64,000 nucleotides of DNA from Microthrixaceae bacterium (GCA_020637215.1 JACJWI010000006.1:124001-188000); one strand, 5' to 3'. Shown: positions 36,116 to 44,531, counted from the first letter of the stretch. The notes: generated by a model from the sequence alone, not told the origin. Made by a program: numbers and translations.

Positions 36116-37225
36116 TCAGTCGAACAGGCTCGGGTCCACCGTTCCGGGCAGCGCCGACGGTGGCGGCACCATCCCGAGGTGCTGCCACGCCGCCGCGGTG
36201 GCGACCCGTCCCCGGGGCGTGCGGATGAGCAGGCCCTGTTGGATCAGGTACGGCTCGTAGACGTCTTCGACCGTCTCGGGAGGTTCGGCCACCGCGATGG
36301 CCAGGGTCGACAGGCCGACGGGTCCGCCGCCGAAGCGGGCGCACAGCGAGGTGAGGATCGACCGGTCGACCTTGTCGAGGCCCATGGAGTCGATGCCGAA
36401 CATCTCGAGGCCGGCGCGGGCCGTCGCCGCGTCGATGCGGCCGTCGCCCTCCACCTCGGCCACGTCGCGCACCCGGCGCAGCAGTCGGTTGGCGATGCGG
36501 GGCGTGCCCCGTGACCGACCGGCGATCTCCTCGGCGCCGGCCCCATCGATGTCGGCGCCGAGGATGCCGGCCGCGCGCACGACGATGGCGCGCAGGTCGT
36601 CGGGCTCGTAGTAGTCGAGCCGGGCCACCAGGCCGAAGCGGTCCCGCAGCGGCCCGGTGATCAGCCCGGTGCGGGTGGTGGCCCCGACCAGGCAGAAGCG
36701 GGGCAGGTCCAGGCGGATCGAGCGCGCCGCGGGGCCCTTGCCCAGGACGATGTCGAGCTGGAAGTCCTCCATGGCCGGGTAGAGGACCTCTTCGATCGAC
36801 CGGGAGAGCCGGTGGATCTCGTCGATGAACAGGACGTCGCCGTCGCCCAGCTTGGTGAGGATGGCGGCCAGGTCACCCGGACGTTCGAGCGCGGGGCCCG
36901 AGGTGACCTGCATGGTCACGTCCATCTCGGTGGCGACGATGCCGGCGAGCGACGTCTTGCCCAACCCGGGCGGCCCCGCGAACAGGAAGTGGTCCGCGGC
37001 CTGACCGCGACGCCGGGCCGCCTCCAGGATGACGGCGAGGCGGCGCTTGAGCTCGGTCTGGCCGACGAACTCGTCCAGCGTGCGGGGGCGGAGGGTTGCG
37101 ACCGGATCGGAGGAGGGGTCGACGAGGTCGGCCCCCTCGCCGGGCGCGACCTGCGACGCGGCGGAGCGGTCGACGTCGTCGTCGCCCTCGTGCGGCGACG
37201 GGTCGAGGAGCTCTTCGCGTGCCAT
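36116..37225 (-). CDS. ruvB: Holliday-junction branch-migration ATPase RuvB
   Basis: Hexameric motor of RuvAB. 369 residues from ATG 37225: acidic N-terminal extension of about 40 residues, then LRPRTLDEFVGQ, Walker A FAGPPGLGKTSLA (about 82-94), Walker B VLFIDEIHRLSR, sensor GATTRTGLITGPLRDRFG, arginine finger region GTPRIANRLLRRVRD, and a winged-helix end (LIQQGLLIRTPRGRVAT). Last of ruvC-ruvA-ruvB, controlled by the SOS box at ruvC. Confidence 0.98.
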   Translation of the reverse strand: MAREELLDPSPHEGDDDVDRSAASQVAPGEGADLVDPSSDPVATLRPRTLDEFVGQTELKRRLAVILEAARRRGQAADHFLFAGPPGLGKTSLAGIVATEMDVTMQVTSGPALERPGDLAAILTKLGDGDVLFIDEIHRLSRSIEEVLYPAMEDFQLDIVLGKGPAARSIRLDLPRFCLVGATTRTGLITGPLRDRFGLVARLDYYEPDDLRAIVVRAAGILGADIDGAGAEEIAGRSRGTPRIANRLLRRVRDVAEVEGDGRIDAATARAGLEMFGIDSMGLDKVDRSILTSLCARFGGGPVGLSTLAIAVAEPPETVEDVYEPYLIQQGLLIRTPRGRVATAAAWQHLGMVPPPSALPGTVDPSLFD

Positions 37226-37268
37226 CAGCGGACCCGCCCGCGAGCCGGACCGGCGCAGGGTCGGGCTC

Positions 37269-37868
37269 TCACGCGGCCGCCAGCCTCTGGAGCGCCTCGC
37301 GCAGCAGCTCGGAGGTGTCGCCGTCGGCGGGCAGGTCGACCAGCACCCGACCGATCTCATCGGCGCCGTAGCCGAGCTCGGCCAACGCGTCGCGAACATC
37401 CGCGCGGGTCCCGCCGCGGGGCGCTCCGGTGATGGCCGCCACCGCGGCGGAGGCGTCGACCTCGCCGGCCTGCATCCGGGACTTGAGCTCGACGAGCAGC
37501 CGAGCCGCGGTCTTGCGGCCGACTCCGGGGACGAGGCAGAGCGCGGCGACGTCGTCGGAGGCGAGGATGCGGCGCAGCTCCAGCGGTGAGTGCACCGACA
37601 GGATGGCCAGTCCGAGGGCGGGTCCGACGCCGTGGGTGCCGATCAGCACCTCGAAGACCCGTCGGTCCTCGATCGTCGTGAACCCGTAGAGGGTCACCGC
37701 GTCCTCACGGACCTGCTGGTGGACGTGCAGGAACGTCTCGGCGCCGACGTCGCCGGCAGCGGCGGCGGTGGCCGGGGTGACCTGGAGCCGGTAGCCGATG
37801 CCTCCGACCTCGACGAGCAGCTCCGGTCCGTCGCGGTCGAGCAGGGTCCCACGCAGCGAGCCGATCAC
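37269..37868 (-). CDS. ruvA: Holliday-junction DNA-binding protein RuvA
   Basis: 199 residues from GTG 37868. OB domain (MIGSLRGTLLDRDGPELLVEV), two HhH motifs (IGTHGVGPALGLAIL; LCLVPGVGRKTAARLLVEL) and the C-terminal RuvB-binding domain (DVRDALAELGYGADEI). The start overlaps the ruvC stop (GTGA), coupling the two. Confidence 0.97.
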   Translation of the reverse strand: MIGSLRGTLLDRDGPELLVEVGGIGYRLQVTPATAAAAGDVGAETFLHVHQQVREDAVTLYGFTTIEDRRVFEVLIGTHGVGPALGLAILSVHSPLELRRILASDDVAALCLVPGVGRKTAARLLVELKSRMQAGEVDASAAVAAITGAPRGGTRADVRDALAELGYGADEIGRVLVDLPADGDTSELLREALQRLAAA

Positions 37869-38344
37869 CGGAGCACCCCGCTCATGGCGACGTGGGTGAG
37901 CGCGACCGCGGCGGCATCGGCGGCGTCGGGCGGGTGCGGCGGAGCGGGGAGGTCGAGGAGGATCTGCACCATCTTCTGCACCTGTTCCTTGTCGGCGTCG
38001 CCGTGGCCGGCGACGGCGTCCTTCACCTGGTTGGGCGAGTACTCGACGACCTCGGCGCCCCGGGCGGCGGCTTCGGCCATGAGGACCCCCGACGCCTGGC
38101 CGACGCCCATGGCGGTGCGCACGTTGACCTGGAACAGGACGCGCTCCACCGCCACCGACCGCGGCTCGAACTCGTCGAGCAGGCCGCGGAAGTCGTCGCG
38201 GAGCTCGGCGAGCCGCCTGGGGACGTCCATGTCGGGGTCGGTGCGCATGACGCCGAGCGCGGCGGCCCGGGGCGCGCCGTCGCCGATTCGCAGCACGCAG
38301 TAGCCGCACCGCGACAGCCCGGGATCCACACCGAGTACGAACAC
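37865..38344 (-). CDS. ruvC: Crossover junction endodeoxyribonuclease RuvC
   Basis: Resolves Holliday junctions by paired nicks. 159 residues from GTG 38344: VDPGLSRCGYCV (first catalytic Asp), VERVLFQVNVRTAMGVGQA (Glu), YSPNQVKDAVAGHGDADKEQV, and DAADAAAVALTH (final Asps). The frame extends to 38467, but TACGGT exactly 7 bases before GTG 38344 and an SOS box over it indicate this leaderless start. Confidence 0.96.
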   Translation of the reverse strand: MFVLGVDPGLSRCGYCVLRIGDGAPRAAALGVMRTDPDMDVPRRLAELRDDFRGLLDEFEPRSVAVERVLFQVNVRTAMGVGQASGVLMAEAAARGAEVVEYSPNQVKDAVAGHGDADKEQVQKMVQILLDLPAPPHPPDAADAAAVALTHVAMSGVLR

Positions 38345-38352
38345 AGGTTCGA
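38337..38352 (-). promoter_or_regulatory. LexA (SOS) box at the ruvC start
   Basis: TCGAACCTGTGTTCGT on the minus strand matches the actinobacterial SOS box TCGAACNNNNGTTCGA at 11 of the 12 defined bases. It covers the end of the -10, the predicted transcription start and the GTG codon, so LexA binding should block the ruvCAB promoter. Confidence 0.75.
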
Positions 38353-38357
38353 CCGTA
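38352..38357 (-). promoter_or_regulatory. -10 element of ruvCAB (leaderless)
   Basis: TACGGT, seven bases before the ruvC GTG; overlaps the SOS box by one base. Confidence 0.55.
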
Positions 38358-38506
38358 GCAACTGCGACCGGGTGAGCGGGGGGACCCTCGCGGCCGCGTG
38401 ACCGGGACCGCCGGGTGGCGGTTCGGCCCGGTCGCGCCCACGTCTCCCACCACGGCCACGGCATCACGAGCTACAGATCGCGGCGGACGCGCCGATACGA
38501 CCAGTG

Positions 38507-39721
38507 ATGGAGTCCCTCGGATCCCCCGCTGCCCCGCCGCGTCCCACCACGGAGGGCTCCGGCTCCTCCCCCACCGCGCTCGTCCCCCCGCCGTACCGCG
38601 GGCCGCTGCCGAACCCGCCGACCTCAGCCGTACCGTCGGTGCCGACAGGCGTGACGCCGGTGCCGGCGTTCGGATCCGATGTCGCCGTCGTCCCTCCGAC
38701 GGCTACGGCCCCGGTCACCGCCCCGACCGACGTGGGCGCATCGGCTCCCGTGGTGCAGCTGTCGGGAGTCGGGCACCGCTTCGGCGCCAACGACGCGCTG
38801 CGGGACCTGAGTTTCGAGGTGCCCGACGGCGCCATCACCGTGCTGCTGGGCCCGAACGGCGCCGGCAAGACGACCGCCATCCGGGCCATCACCGGAGCCC
38901 TCGCCCCGATGTGGGGCACGGTGCGCACCTTCGGACTCGACCCCGACGACGACGGCCACCTGGTGCGGCCCCGCTGCGGGGTGGTGTCGGCCAAGCCCGC
39001 GCTCTACGACCGGCTGAGCGGGCGCGACAACCTGGCCTACGCGGCTGAGCTCTACGGGGTCGGCGCCGACGCGGCGGACCGGATCGAACGTTGCGCCACC
39101 CGCTTCGGCATCGAGGACGCTCTCGACCAGCTCGTCGGCGGCTACTCGACGGGGATGAAGACCCGCCTGGCGCTGGCGCGTTCGGTGCTCCACGACCCGC
39201 AGCTGCTGCTGTACGACGAGCCGACCTCGGGTCTGGACCCGGAGTCCTCCTACGCCGTGCTCGACATGATCCGCGACATGACCTCCTACGGCCACACGGT
39301 GGTCATGTGCACCCACCTGCTGGCCGAGGCCGAGGGGCTGGCGGACCACATCGTCATGATCGAGTCGGGCACCGACCTGATCTCCGGTTCGCCGACGGAG
39401 CTGACCCGTCGCTACTGGCCGAACCCGATCGTCACCCTCGATGCCGAGGACCCCCGGCTGCTCGACCGGGCGGCCGCGTTCCCCGGCGTGTCGGGGTACC
39501 GACGGGACCCCGCGGGGGCCCGCCTCGAGGTCGACGACCTGCGCCGGGTGCCCGACATGGTCGCCTCGCTGATCGCCGACGGCGTGCGGGTGACCCGGGT
39601 CGAGCCGCACGTCCCGACCCTCGAGGACCTCTACTTCACCATCCGCCGCGAGTCCGGGGTGGGAGAGCGCAGCATCGCCGCACCCGGCGGCGCCGCCCGA
39701 CCCGACGGAGGTCTCCGATGA
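38507..39721 (+). CDS. ABC transporter ATP-binding protein with Pro-rich N-terminal extension
   Basis: 404 residues. The first 80 or so are Pro/Ser/Thr/Val-rich and unusual for the family. Then the ATPase: Walker A LLGPNGAGKTT, Q-loop region GVVSAKPALYDRLSG, signature YSTGMKTRLALARS, Walker B LLLYDEPTSGLD, H-loop MCTHLL. C-terminal part as in DrrA/NatA-type exporters. Starts at ATG 38507 (preceded by in-frame GTG) without a clear ribosome site. Stop overlaps the permease start (ATGA). Substrate unknown; transcribed divergently from ruvC. Confidence 0.93.
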   Translation: MESLGSPAAPPRPTTEGSGSSPTALVPPPYRGPLPNPPTSAVPSVPTGVTPVPAFGSDVAVVPPTATAPVTAPTDVGASAPVVQLSGVGHRFGANDALRDLSFEVPDGAITVLLGPNGAGKTTAIRAITGALAPMWGTVRTFGLDPDDDGHLVRPRCGVVSAKPALYDRLSGRDNLAYAAELYGVGADAADRIERCATRFGIEDALDQLVGGYSTGMKTRLALARSVLHDPQLLLYDEPTSGLDPESSYAVLDMIRDMTSYGHTVVMCTHLLAEAEGLADHIVMIESGTDLISGSPTELTRRYWPNPIVTLDAEDPRLLDRAAAFPGVSGYRRDPAGARLEVDDLRRVPDMVASLIADGVRVTRVEPHVPTLEDLYFTIRRESGVGERSIAAPGGAARPDGGLR

Positions 39722-40635
39722 CGACGATCGAGTTCGAGGACCGCAACCCGGCCGGCGCCACCGGCCCCCAGCGCAGCGCACGGCACTCCCGTCGGACCCG
39801 GGCCGCCCGGGACTTCGACCGCCACCGCATGTGGGTGGTGGCCCGCACCGACCTGCGCCAGCTCGTGCAGTCCAAGGACTACTGGATCCCGATGGTGGCG
39901 CTCGGCTCGCTGTTCTTCTTCGTGATCCCGACGATCCTGCTGTTGACCATCACCCGCATCGGCGACATCAACGTGGTTCAGCAGGCCAGCCAGGCGCTCA
40001 AGATCCTCCCGGCCCAGGCTCAGGCCCAGATCCAGGGCAGCTCGCCGCAGGGCCGGACGGCCTTCGCTCTGGCGGTGTACCTGTTCGCACCGGTGGCGGT
40101 GGTGGTGCCGCTGACGATCTCGACCGCGGTCGGCGCCGCCACCCTCGTCGGCGAGCGGGAGCGGGGAACCGGCGAGTTCCTGGCCCACTCCCCCGCCTCG
40201 GTGCGCGAGATCTACCTGGGCAAGCTGTTCGCCAGCTTCGTGCCCGGCTACATGACCACGCTGGTCGGCTTCGGCATGTACTCGCTGGTGGTCAACCTGG
40301 TGGTCGGTCCCGACGTCGGCGGCTGGTTCTTCCCGACATCGCAGTGGTGGGTCCTGATGCTGTGGATCATCCCCCCGTTCCTGCTGCTCACGTTGTCGCT
40401 GGTGTTGCGCCTGTCGGCCCGGGTGCGATCGACCGCCGCGGCCCAGCAGGCGTCGGGGCTGATCACCCTGCCGATGATCGGAATCGCGTACAGCCAGTCG
40501 ACCGGGACGTTGCTCGGGGGATCGCCGAACACGGGTTGGATCCTGGGCGCGATCGCCTGGGTGGTCGCGGCGATCAGCCTGCACACCGGCGTCCGATCCG
40601 TCACCCGGGCCCGCCTCCTCGGCGTCGCCCAGTGA
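39718..40635 (+). CDS. ABC-2 type permease
   Basis: 305 residues from ATG 39718. Basic N-terminal tail, then about six membrane helices (YWIPMVALGSLFFFVIPTIL, LAVYLFAPVAVVVPLTIST, a loop with LVGERERGTGEFLAHSP, FVPGYMTTLVGFGMYSLVVN, VLMLWIIPPFLLLTLSLVL, GWILGAIAWVVAAISL). ERERGT and the short EFL segment are typical of ABC-2/NatB exporters. Its TGA supplies the first base of the left inverted repeat of the downstream element. Confidence 0.92.
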   Translation: MTTIEFEDRNPAGATGPQRSARHSRRTRAARDFDRHRMWVVARTDLRQLVQSKDYWIPMVALGSLFFFVIPTILLLTITRIGDINVVQQASQALKILPAQAQAQIQGSSPQGRTAFALAVYLFAPVAVVVPLTISTAVGAATLVGERERGTGEFLAHSPASVREIYLGKLFASFVPGYMTTLVGFGMYSLVVNLVVGPDVGGWFFPTSQWWVLMLWIIPPFLLLTLSLVLRLSARVRSTAAAQQASGLITLPMIGIAYSQSTGTLLGGSPNTGWILGAIAWVVAAISLHTGVRSVTRARLLGVAQ

Positions 40636-40676
40636 TATAGGGGTCCTCACTCACATCCCTTGTCACAATCCCGACC
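40635..40676 (+). repeat. Left 42-bp inverted repeat of the DUF559 element
   Basis: Begins ATATAGGGGTCCTCACTCAC and ends CACAATCCCGACC. Matches the complement of 41667-41708 at 41 of 42 positions (only T versus G at position 13). Starts on the last base of the permease stop. Confidence 0.97.
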
Positions 40677-40739
40677 CCAGAATCAACGGGTCGCGGTCCC
40701 CGGTGACAACTCACTCCCTGATCGGTACTCCTGTCCTCC

Positions 40740-41666
40740 GTGGAGGAGAGCCCCGATCGACGACTGCAGCGGTGGGCCGCGGCGCATCACGGCCTGTACC
40801 GGGCGACCGACGCGCTCGAGGCCGGCCTCACCCGACGCCAGATCCGCTACCGGGTGGAACAGGGACGTGCCGACCGGATCGGCTACGACCTCTTCCGGAT
40901 CGCCGGTGCTCCGGTGACCCAGGACCAGCGCACCCTGGCCGCGGCGTGGCGCAGCGGCGGCGTGGTCTCTCACCGGACCGCAGCTGAGCTCCACGACCTC
41001 ATCGGCCGGAGCATCCACACGCCGCACGCCTCGGTGGCGCGGCGCAGCTCGCACTGGCTCGACGACGTCGTGCTGCACCGCACCGAGGACCTGCTCGACG
41101 TCGAGACCATGGAGCTGAGGGGCGTCCCGGTCACCACCCCCGCCCGGACGCTCGTCGACATGGGCCTGCAGGTGACCGACAAGGAGCTGGAGAAGGCCCT
41201 GCACCGGGCGGTCCACACGGGTCGCACCACCTTCGAGGAGGTGTGGCGGATCTACAGGCGGATCTCGGCGCAGGGTCGCAACGGGGCGGGACCGATCGGC
41301 GACCTCCTGCGATCGATCGACATCGACTCCGCCGCGGCCGAGAGCGATCTGGAGGTCGAGCTGATCGCCGCGCTGAGGACGTTCGGGGCCCCGACACCGG
41401 TCCGCCAGCACGACGTCATCGTCGACGGGCACAGGTTCCGCCTCGACCTGGCCTATCCCGATCACCGCGTCTTCCTGGAGGGCGACGGGTTCGGGGTCCA
41501 CGGCGACCGTGAGGGCTTCGAGCTCGACCGCTGGCGCCAGGACCTGCTCGTCGTCCACGGGTGGTGGCCACTGCGGTTCACGTGGCGTCAGATCCGTCGA
41601 TCGCCTGAGTGGTGCGCGCTGACGGTGCTGCGCAAGCTGGATCAGGTCGGGTCGCCGGATTTCTGA
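40740..41666 (+). CDS. AbiEi-type winged-helix + DUF559 (PD-(D/E)XK, Vsr-like) protein
   Basis: 308 residues. The N-terminal winged-helix part (about 8-65: HHGLYRATDALEAGLTRRQI, YDLFRIAGAPV) resembles AbiEi antitoxin-like domains. A middle region (VSHRTAAELHDL, GVPVTTPARTLVDMG) follows. The C-terminal DUF559 domain (about 200-300) has the Vsr/PD-(D/E)XK residues: Glu in SDLEVELIAAL, Asp in FRLDLAYPDHRVFLEGDGF with Glu on the next strand, and WRQDLLVVHGWWPLRFTWRQI. GTG start without an upstream ribosome site (a GGAGGAG lies just inside the frame). A DNA-binding/nicking enzyme is likely by fold; substrate and role are unknown. The flanking 42-bp inverted repeats are the striking context. Confidence 0.85.
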   Translation: MEESPDRRLQRWAAAHHGLYRATDALEAGLTRRQIRYRVEQGRADRIGYDLFRIAGAPVTQDQRTLAAAWRSGGVVSHRTAAELHDLIGRSIHTPHASVARRSSHWLDDVVLHRTEDLLDVETMELRGVPVTTPARTLVDMGLQVTDKELEKALHRAVHTGRTTFEEVWRIYRRISAQGRNGAGPIGDLLRSIDIDSAAAESDLEVELIAALRTFGAPTPVRQHDVIVDGHRFRLDLAYPDHRVFLEGDGFGVHGDREGFELDRWRQDLLVVHGWWPLRFTWRQIRRSPEWCALTVLRKLDQVGSPDF

Positions 41667-41708
41667 GGTCGGGATTGTGACAAGGGATGTGAGTGCGGAC
41701 CCCTATAT
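41667..41708 (-). repeat. Right 42-bp inverted repeat of the DUF559 element
   Basis: Begins directly after the DUF559 TGA as GGTCGGGATTGTGACAAGGG and runs to CCCTATAT. It contains the minus-strand TAG stop of the peroxiredoxin gene (41703-41705). Confidence 0.97.
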
Positions 41709-42221
41709 CTGGGAGAGGATGGTGAGGAGGTCGGGGGTGCTCTGGTAGCCGGTGCCGGCGTTGAGGTAGCGGTGCGCGTAGCGGACGATCCCGGCGGCGT
41801 CGATGACGAACGTCGAGCGCCGGTACAGGTCGAGCAGTCCGACGACGCCGAAGGATCGGCCGACCGCCAGGTCCTCGTCGGACAGCAACGGGAACGCGAA
41901 GCCGTCCTGGGCCGCGGCGAAGGCCCGGTGCGACTCGGGCGACTGCGGCGAGATGGCCAGCACCGACGCGTCGAGGCGGTCGAACTCGCCGATCGTCCTC
42001 GTGTACTCGCTCAACTGCGCCGTGCAGACCGGCGAGTCATCCGCCGGGTAGAAGGCGACCACCACCGGCCTTCCCCGCAGATCCGACAGCGTCACTTCGA
42101 CCGACTGGCCGTTGCGACCGTCGACGCCGGGCAGTGTGAAGTCCGGAGCCGGATCACCGATCCGGAGGTCCGAGTCAGCCGGGTCGACCGGATCCCGATC
42201 GGCAGCGCCCGGATCGCTCAC
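41703..42221 (-). CDS. bcp: Peroxiredoxin, BCP/PrxQ-like, single Cys
   Basis: Thiol peroxidase reducing hydroperoxides. 172 residues. LRIGDPAPDFTLPGVDG and YPADDSPVCTAQL carry the peroxidatic Cys; the resolving Cys normally five residues later is absent and no other Cys exists, so it would act as a 1-Cys enzyme needing an external thiol, possibly mycothiol (inference). The TAG stop and last codons lie in the right inverted repeat of the DUF559 module. The GTG start overlaps the yebC stop (GTGA). Confidence 0.9.
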   Translation of the reverse strand: MSDPGAADRDPVDPADSDLRIGDPAPDFTLPGVDGRNGQSVEVTLSDLRGRPVVVAFYPADDSPVCTAQLSEYTRTIGEFDRLDASVLAISPQSPESHRAFAAAQDGFAFPLLSDEDLAVGRSFGVVGLLDLYRRSTFVIDAAGIVRYAHRYLNAGTGYQSTPDLLTILSQI

Positions 42222-42967
42222 GCGTCGATCGCGGCGAGCACGTCGTCGGCGATGTCCATGTTGGCGTACACGTGCTGCACGTCGTCGTGGTCCTCGAGCG
42301 CGTCGACGAGCCGCAGCACGGCCTTGGCCGCCTCGACGGAGTCGAGCTCGACCGTCGAGGTGGCCAACATGGTCAGATCCGACGACTCGACGGTGATCCC
42401 GGCCTCTTCGATGCCCGTCCGGACCGCCGCGGTGAGCTGCGCCTCGCAGGTGACCTGCCAGTGCTCGCCGTCACCGGACACGTCGTCAGCGCCGGCGTCG
42501 ATGGCCGCCATCATCACCTCGTCCTCGTCGACCGAGCCGGGCACGATGACGATCCCCTTGCGCTCGAACTGCCACGCCACGGCACCGGGCTCGGCGATCG
42601 AGCCGCCCTGCTTGGAGAAGATCGAGCGCACCTCGGGGCCGGTGCGGTTGCGGTTGTCGGTCAGCCCCTCGATGTAGATCGCCACGCCGTGCGGTGCGTA
42701 GCCCTCGTAGGTGACCTCCTCGTAGGTGACGCCCTCGAGCTCACCGGTCCCCCGCTTGATCGCCCGCTCGATGGTGTCCATCGGCACCGATGCGTCCCGC
42801 GCCTTCTGGAACATGGTCCGCAGCGTCGGGTTCATGTCGGGGTCGCCGCCGCCGTTGCGCGCCGCCACCTCGACCTGGCGGATCAGCTTGGCGAAGAGCT
42901 TGCCCCGCTTGGCATCCGCCGCGCCCTTCTTGTGCTTGATCGTCGCCCACTTGGAATGCCCGGACAT
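42218..42967 (-). CDS. yebC: YebC/PmpR-type protein
   Basis: 249 residues, full length. MSGHSKWATIKHKKGAADAK at the start, GGDPDMNPTLRTMFQKA, VTYEGYAPHGVAIYIE and FERKGIV are family signatures. Members act as transcription regulators or translation factors easing polyproline stalls; which applies here is not visible. ATG with AGGAGC upstream, 16 bases after pdxT. Confidence 0.96.
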   Translation of the reverse strand: MSGHSKWATIKHKKGAADAKRGKLFAKLIRQVEVAARNGGGDPDMNPTLRTMFQKARDASVPMDTIERAIKRGTGELEGVTYEEVTYEGYAPHGVAIYIEGLTDNRNRTGPEVRSIFSKQGGSIAEPGAVAWQFERKGIVIVPGSVDEDEVMMAAIDAGADDVSGDGEHWQVTCEAQLTAAVRTGIEEAGITVESSDLTMLATSTVELDSVEAAKAVLRLVDALEDHDDVQHVYANMDIADDVLAAIDA

Positions 42968-42983
42968 AGCGCTCCTGTTCGCG

Positions 42984-43562
42984 TCACCCGACGAAGAGCT
43001 CGTGCAGGCGGCGGTCGCCGGCGAGCTCCGGATGGAAGATGGCCACCATGATCGCGCCGTCGCGCACCAGAGCGGGACTCCCGTCGATGCGCGCCATGAC
43101 CTCGACGCCGTCGCCGACCCGTTCGATCACCGGAGCCCGGATGCACACGGCGTGGAACGGCGCGTCACCCAGGCCGGCGGTGGCCAGCGCATCGACGTCG
43201 ACGTCGATCTCGAAGCTGTCGACCTGACGCCCGAACCCGTTGCGCCGCACCGAGATGTCCACCGCCCCCAGGCAGTGCTGGTCGTCCCGGCCGTCGAGGA
43301 TCTCCGAGCCGAGCAGGATCGCTCCGGCGCAGGTTCCGAAGACCGGTCGCCCGGACCGGCAGAAGTCGCGCAGCGGTTCGAGCAGGTCGAAGCGCTCGGC
43401 CAGCATCGACATGGTGGTGGACTCGCCGCCGGGCAGGACGAGGCGGTCGACGGAGTCGAGCTGGTCGGCCCGGCGCACCTCTACGGCGCGGACCCCGAGC
43501 GACTCGAGGAGGTCGACGTGCAGGCCGAACGCCCCCTGAAGGGCGAGGACCCCGACGGTCAC
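42984..43562 (-). CDS. pdxT: Pyridoxal 5'-phosphate synthase glutaminase subunit
   Basis: Releases ammonia from glutamine for PdxS. 192 residues from GTG 43562. GVLALQGAFGLHVDLLESLG, LPGGESTTMSML, VFGTCAGAILL (nucleophile Cys) and MVAIFHPELAGD (catalytic His, then Glu) form the amidotransferase. The start overlaps the pdxS stop (GTGA). Confidence 0.97.
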   Translation of the reverse strand: MTVGVLALQGAFGLHVDLLESLGVRAVEVRRADQLDSVDRLVLPGGESTTMSMLAERFDLLEPLRDFCRSGRPVFGTCAGAILLGSEILDGRDDQHCLGAVDISVRRNGFGRQVDSFEIDVDVDALATAGLGDAPFHAVCIRAPVIERVGDGVEVMARIDGSPALVRDGAIMVAIFHPELAGDRRLHELFVG

Positions 43563-44473
43563 CAACCGCGGTCCGCGAACGTGACCTCGATCTGGTCCAT
43601 GCCGATGCCGGTCATGGGCGCACCCAGGCCCCGGCTCACCTTGGCGAGGATGTCGGCGTCGCGGAAGTGGGTGGTGGCCTCGACGATCGCCTTGGCCCGC
43701 GGCGCGGGGTCGTCGGACTTGAAGATCCCGGAGCCGACGAACACGGCCTGCGCGCCGAGCTGCATGGCCAGCGCGGCGTCCGCGGGAGTGGCGATGCCTC
43801 CGGCGCAGAACAGCGGCACCGGCAGAACGCCGGTCTCGGCGACCTCCTGCACCAGCGGCAGCGGGGCCCGCAGCTGCTTGGCCCACTCGAACAGCTCGGC
43901 GGAGTCGGCCTGGGTCAGCTTGCGGATGTCGCCGGTGATCGACCGGAGGTGACGCACCGCCTCGACGATGTTGCCGGTGCCGGCCTCGCCCTTGGAGCGG
44001 ATCATGCAGGCACCCTCGGAGATGCGTCGCAGCGCCTCGCCCAGGTTGGTCGCCCCGCACACGAACGGCACGGTGAACGCCCACTTGTCGATGTGGTGGG
44101 TCTCGTCGGCGGGGGTCAGCACCTCGGACTCGTCGACGTAGTCCACGCCGAGCGCCTGGAGGATCTGGGCCTCGACGAAGTGCCCGATGCGGGCCTTGGC
44201 CATGACCGGGATGGTCACCGCGGCCTGGATGCCCTCGATCATCACCGGGTCGCTCATGCGGGCCACCCCGCCGTCGACGCGGATGTCGGCGGGCACACGC
44301 TCGAGCGCCATCACCGCGGTCGCCCCCGCGTCCTCGGCCACCCGGGCCTGCTCGGCGTTGACGACGTCCATGATGACGCCGCCCTTCAGCATCTCGGCGA
44401 GGCCGCGCTTGACGAGGGTCGAACCGGTCTGGTGGTCGGCGCCGGAGAGGGAGGGGGTGCCTGGCTGGGACAT
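43559..44473 (-). CDS. pdxS: Pyridoxal 5'-phosphate synthase, PdxS subunit
   Basis: Condenses ribose 5-phosphate, glyceraldehyde 3-phosphate and ammonia to PLP. 304 residues, (beta/alpha)8 fold. GVIMDVVNAEQARVAEDAGA, MALERVPADIR, VMAKARIGHFVEAQIL (conserved Lys), GTGNIVEAVRHLR and FCAGGIATPADAALAMQLGA are signatures. ATG 44473 six bases after TAGACT, probably leaderless. Operon pdxS-pdxT-yebC. Confidence 0.98.
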   Translation of the reverse strand: MSQPGTPSLSGADHQTGSTLVKRGLAEMLKGGVIMDVVNAEQARVAEDAGATAVMALERVPADIRVDGGVARMSDPVMIEGIQAAVTIPVMAKARIGHFVEAQILQALGVDYVDESEVLTPADETHHIDKWAFTVPFVCGATNLGEALRRISEGACMIRSKGEAGTGNIVEAVRHLRSITGDIRKLTQADSAELFEWAKQLRAPLPLVQEVAETGVLPVPLFCAGGIATPADAALAMQLGAQAVFVGSGIFKSDDPAPRAKAIVEATTHFRDADILAKVSRGLGAPMTGIGMDQIEVTFADRGW

Positions 44474-44479
44474 GGCCGC

Positions 44480-44485
44480 AGTCTA
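44480..44485 (-). promoter_or_regulatory. -10 element of pdxS (leaderless)
   Basis: TAGACT six bases before the pdxS ATG. Confidence 0.5.
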
Positions 44486-44531
44486 CCGACGAGCCCGGGG
44501 TCGACCCGAAGCGGGAAACCCCACCCCGAAC

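Larger units (their letters stand above)
40635..41708. mobile_element. Inverted-repeat-bounded AbiEi/DUF559 module (putative)
   Basis: 1,074 bp: 42-bp inverted repeats enclosing one nuclease-like gene, fitted exactly between two converging genes. The left repeat touches the permease stop and the right repeat contains the peroxiredoxin stop. No transposase family is recognised and no target duplication is obvious. Mobility is inferred from the repeat structure. Confidence 0.6.
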
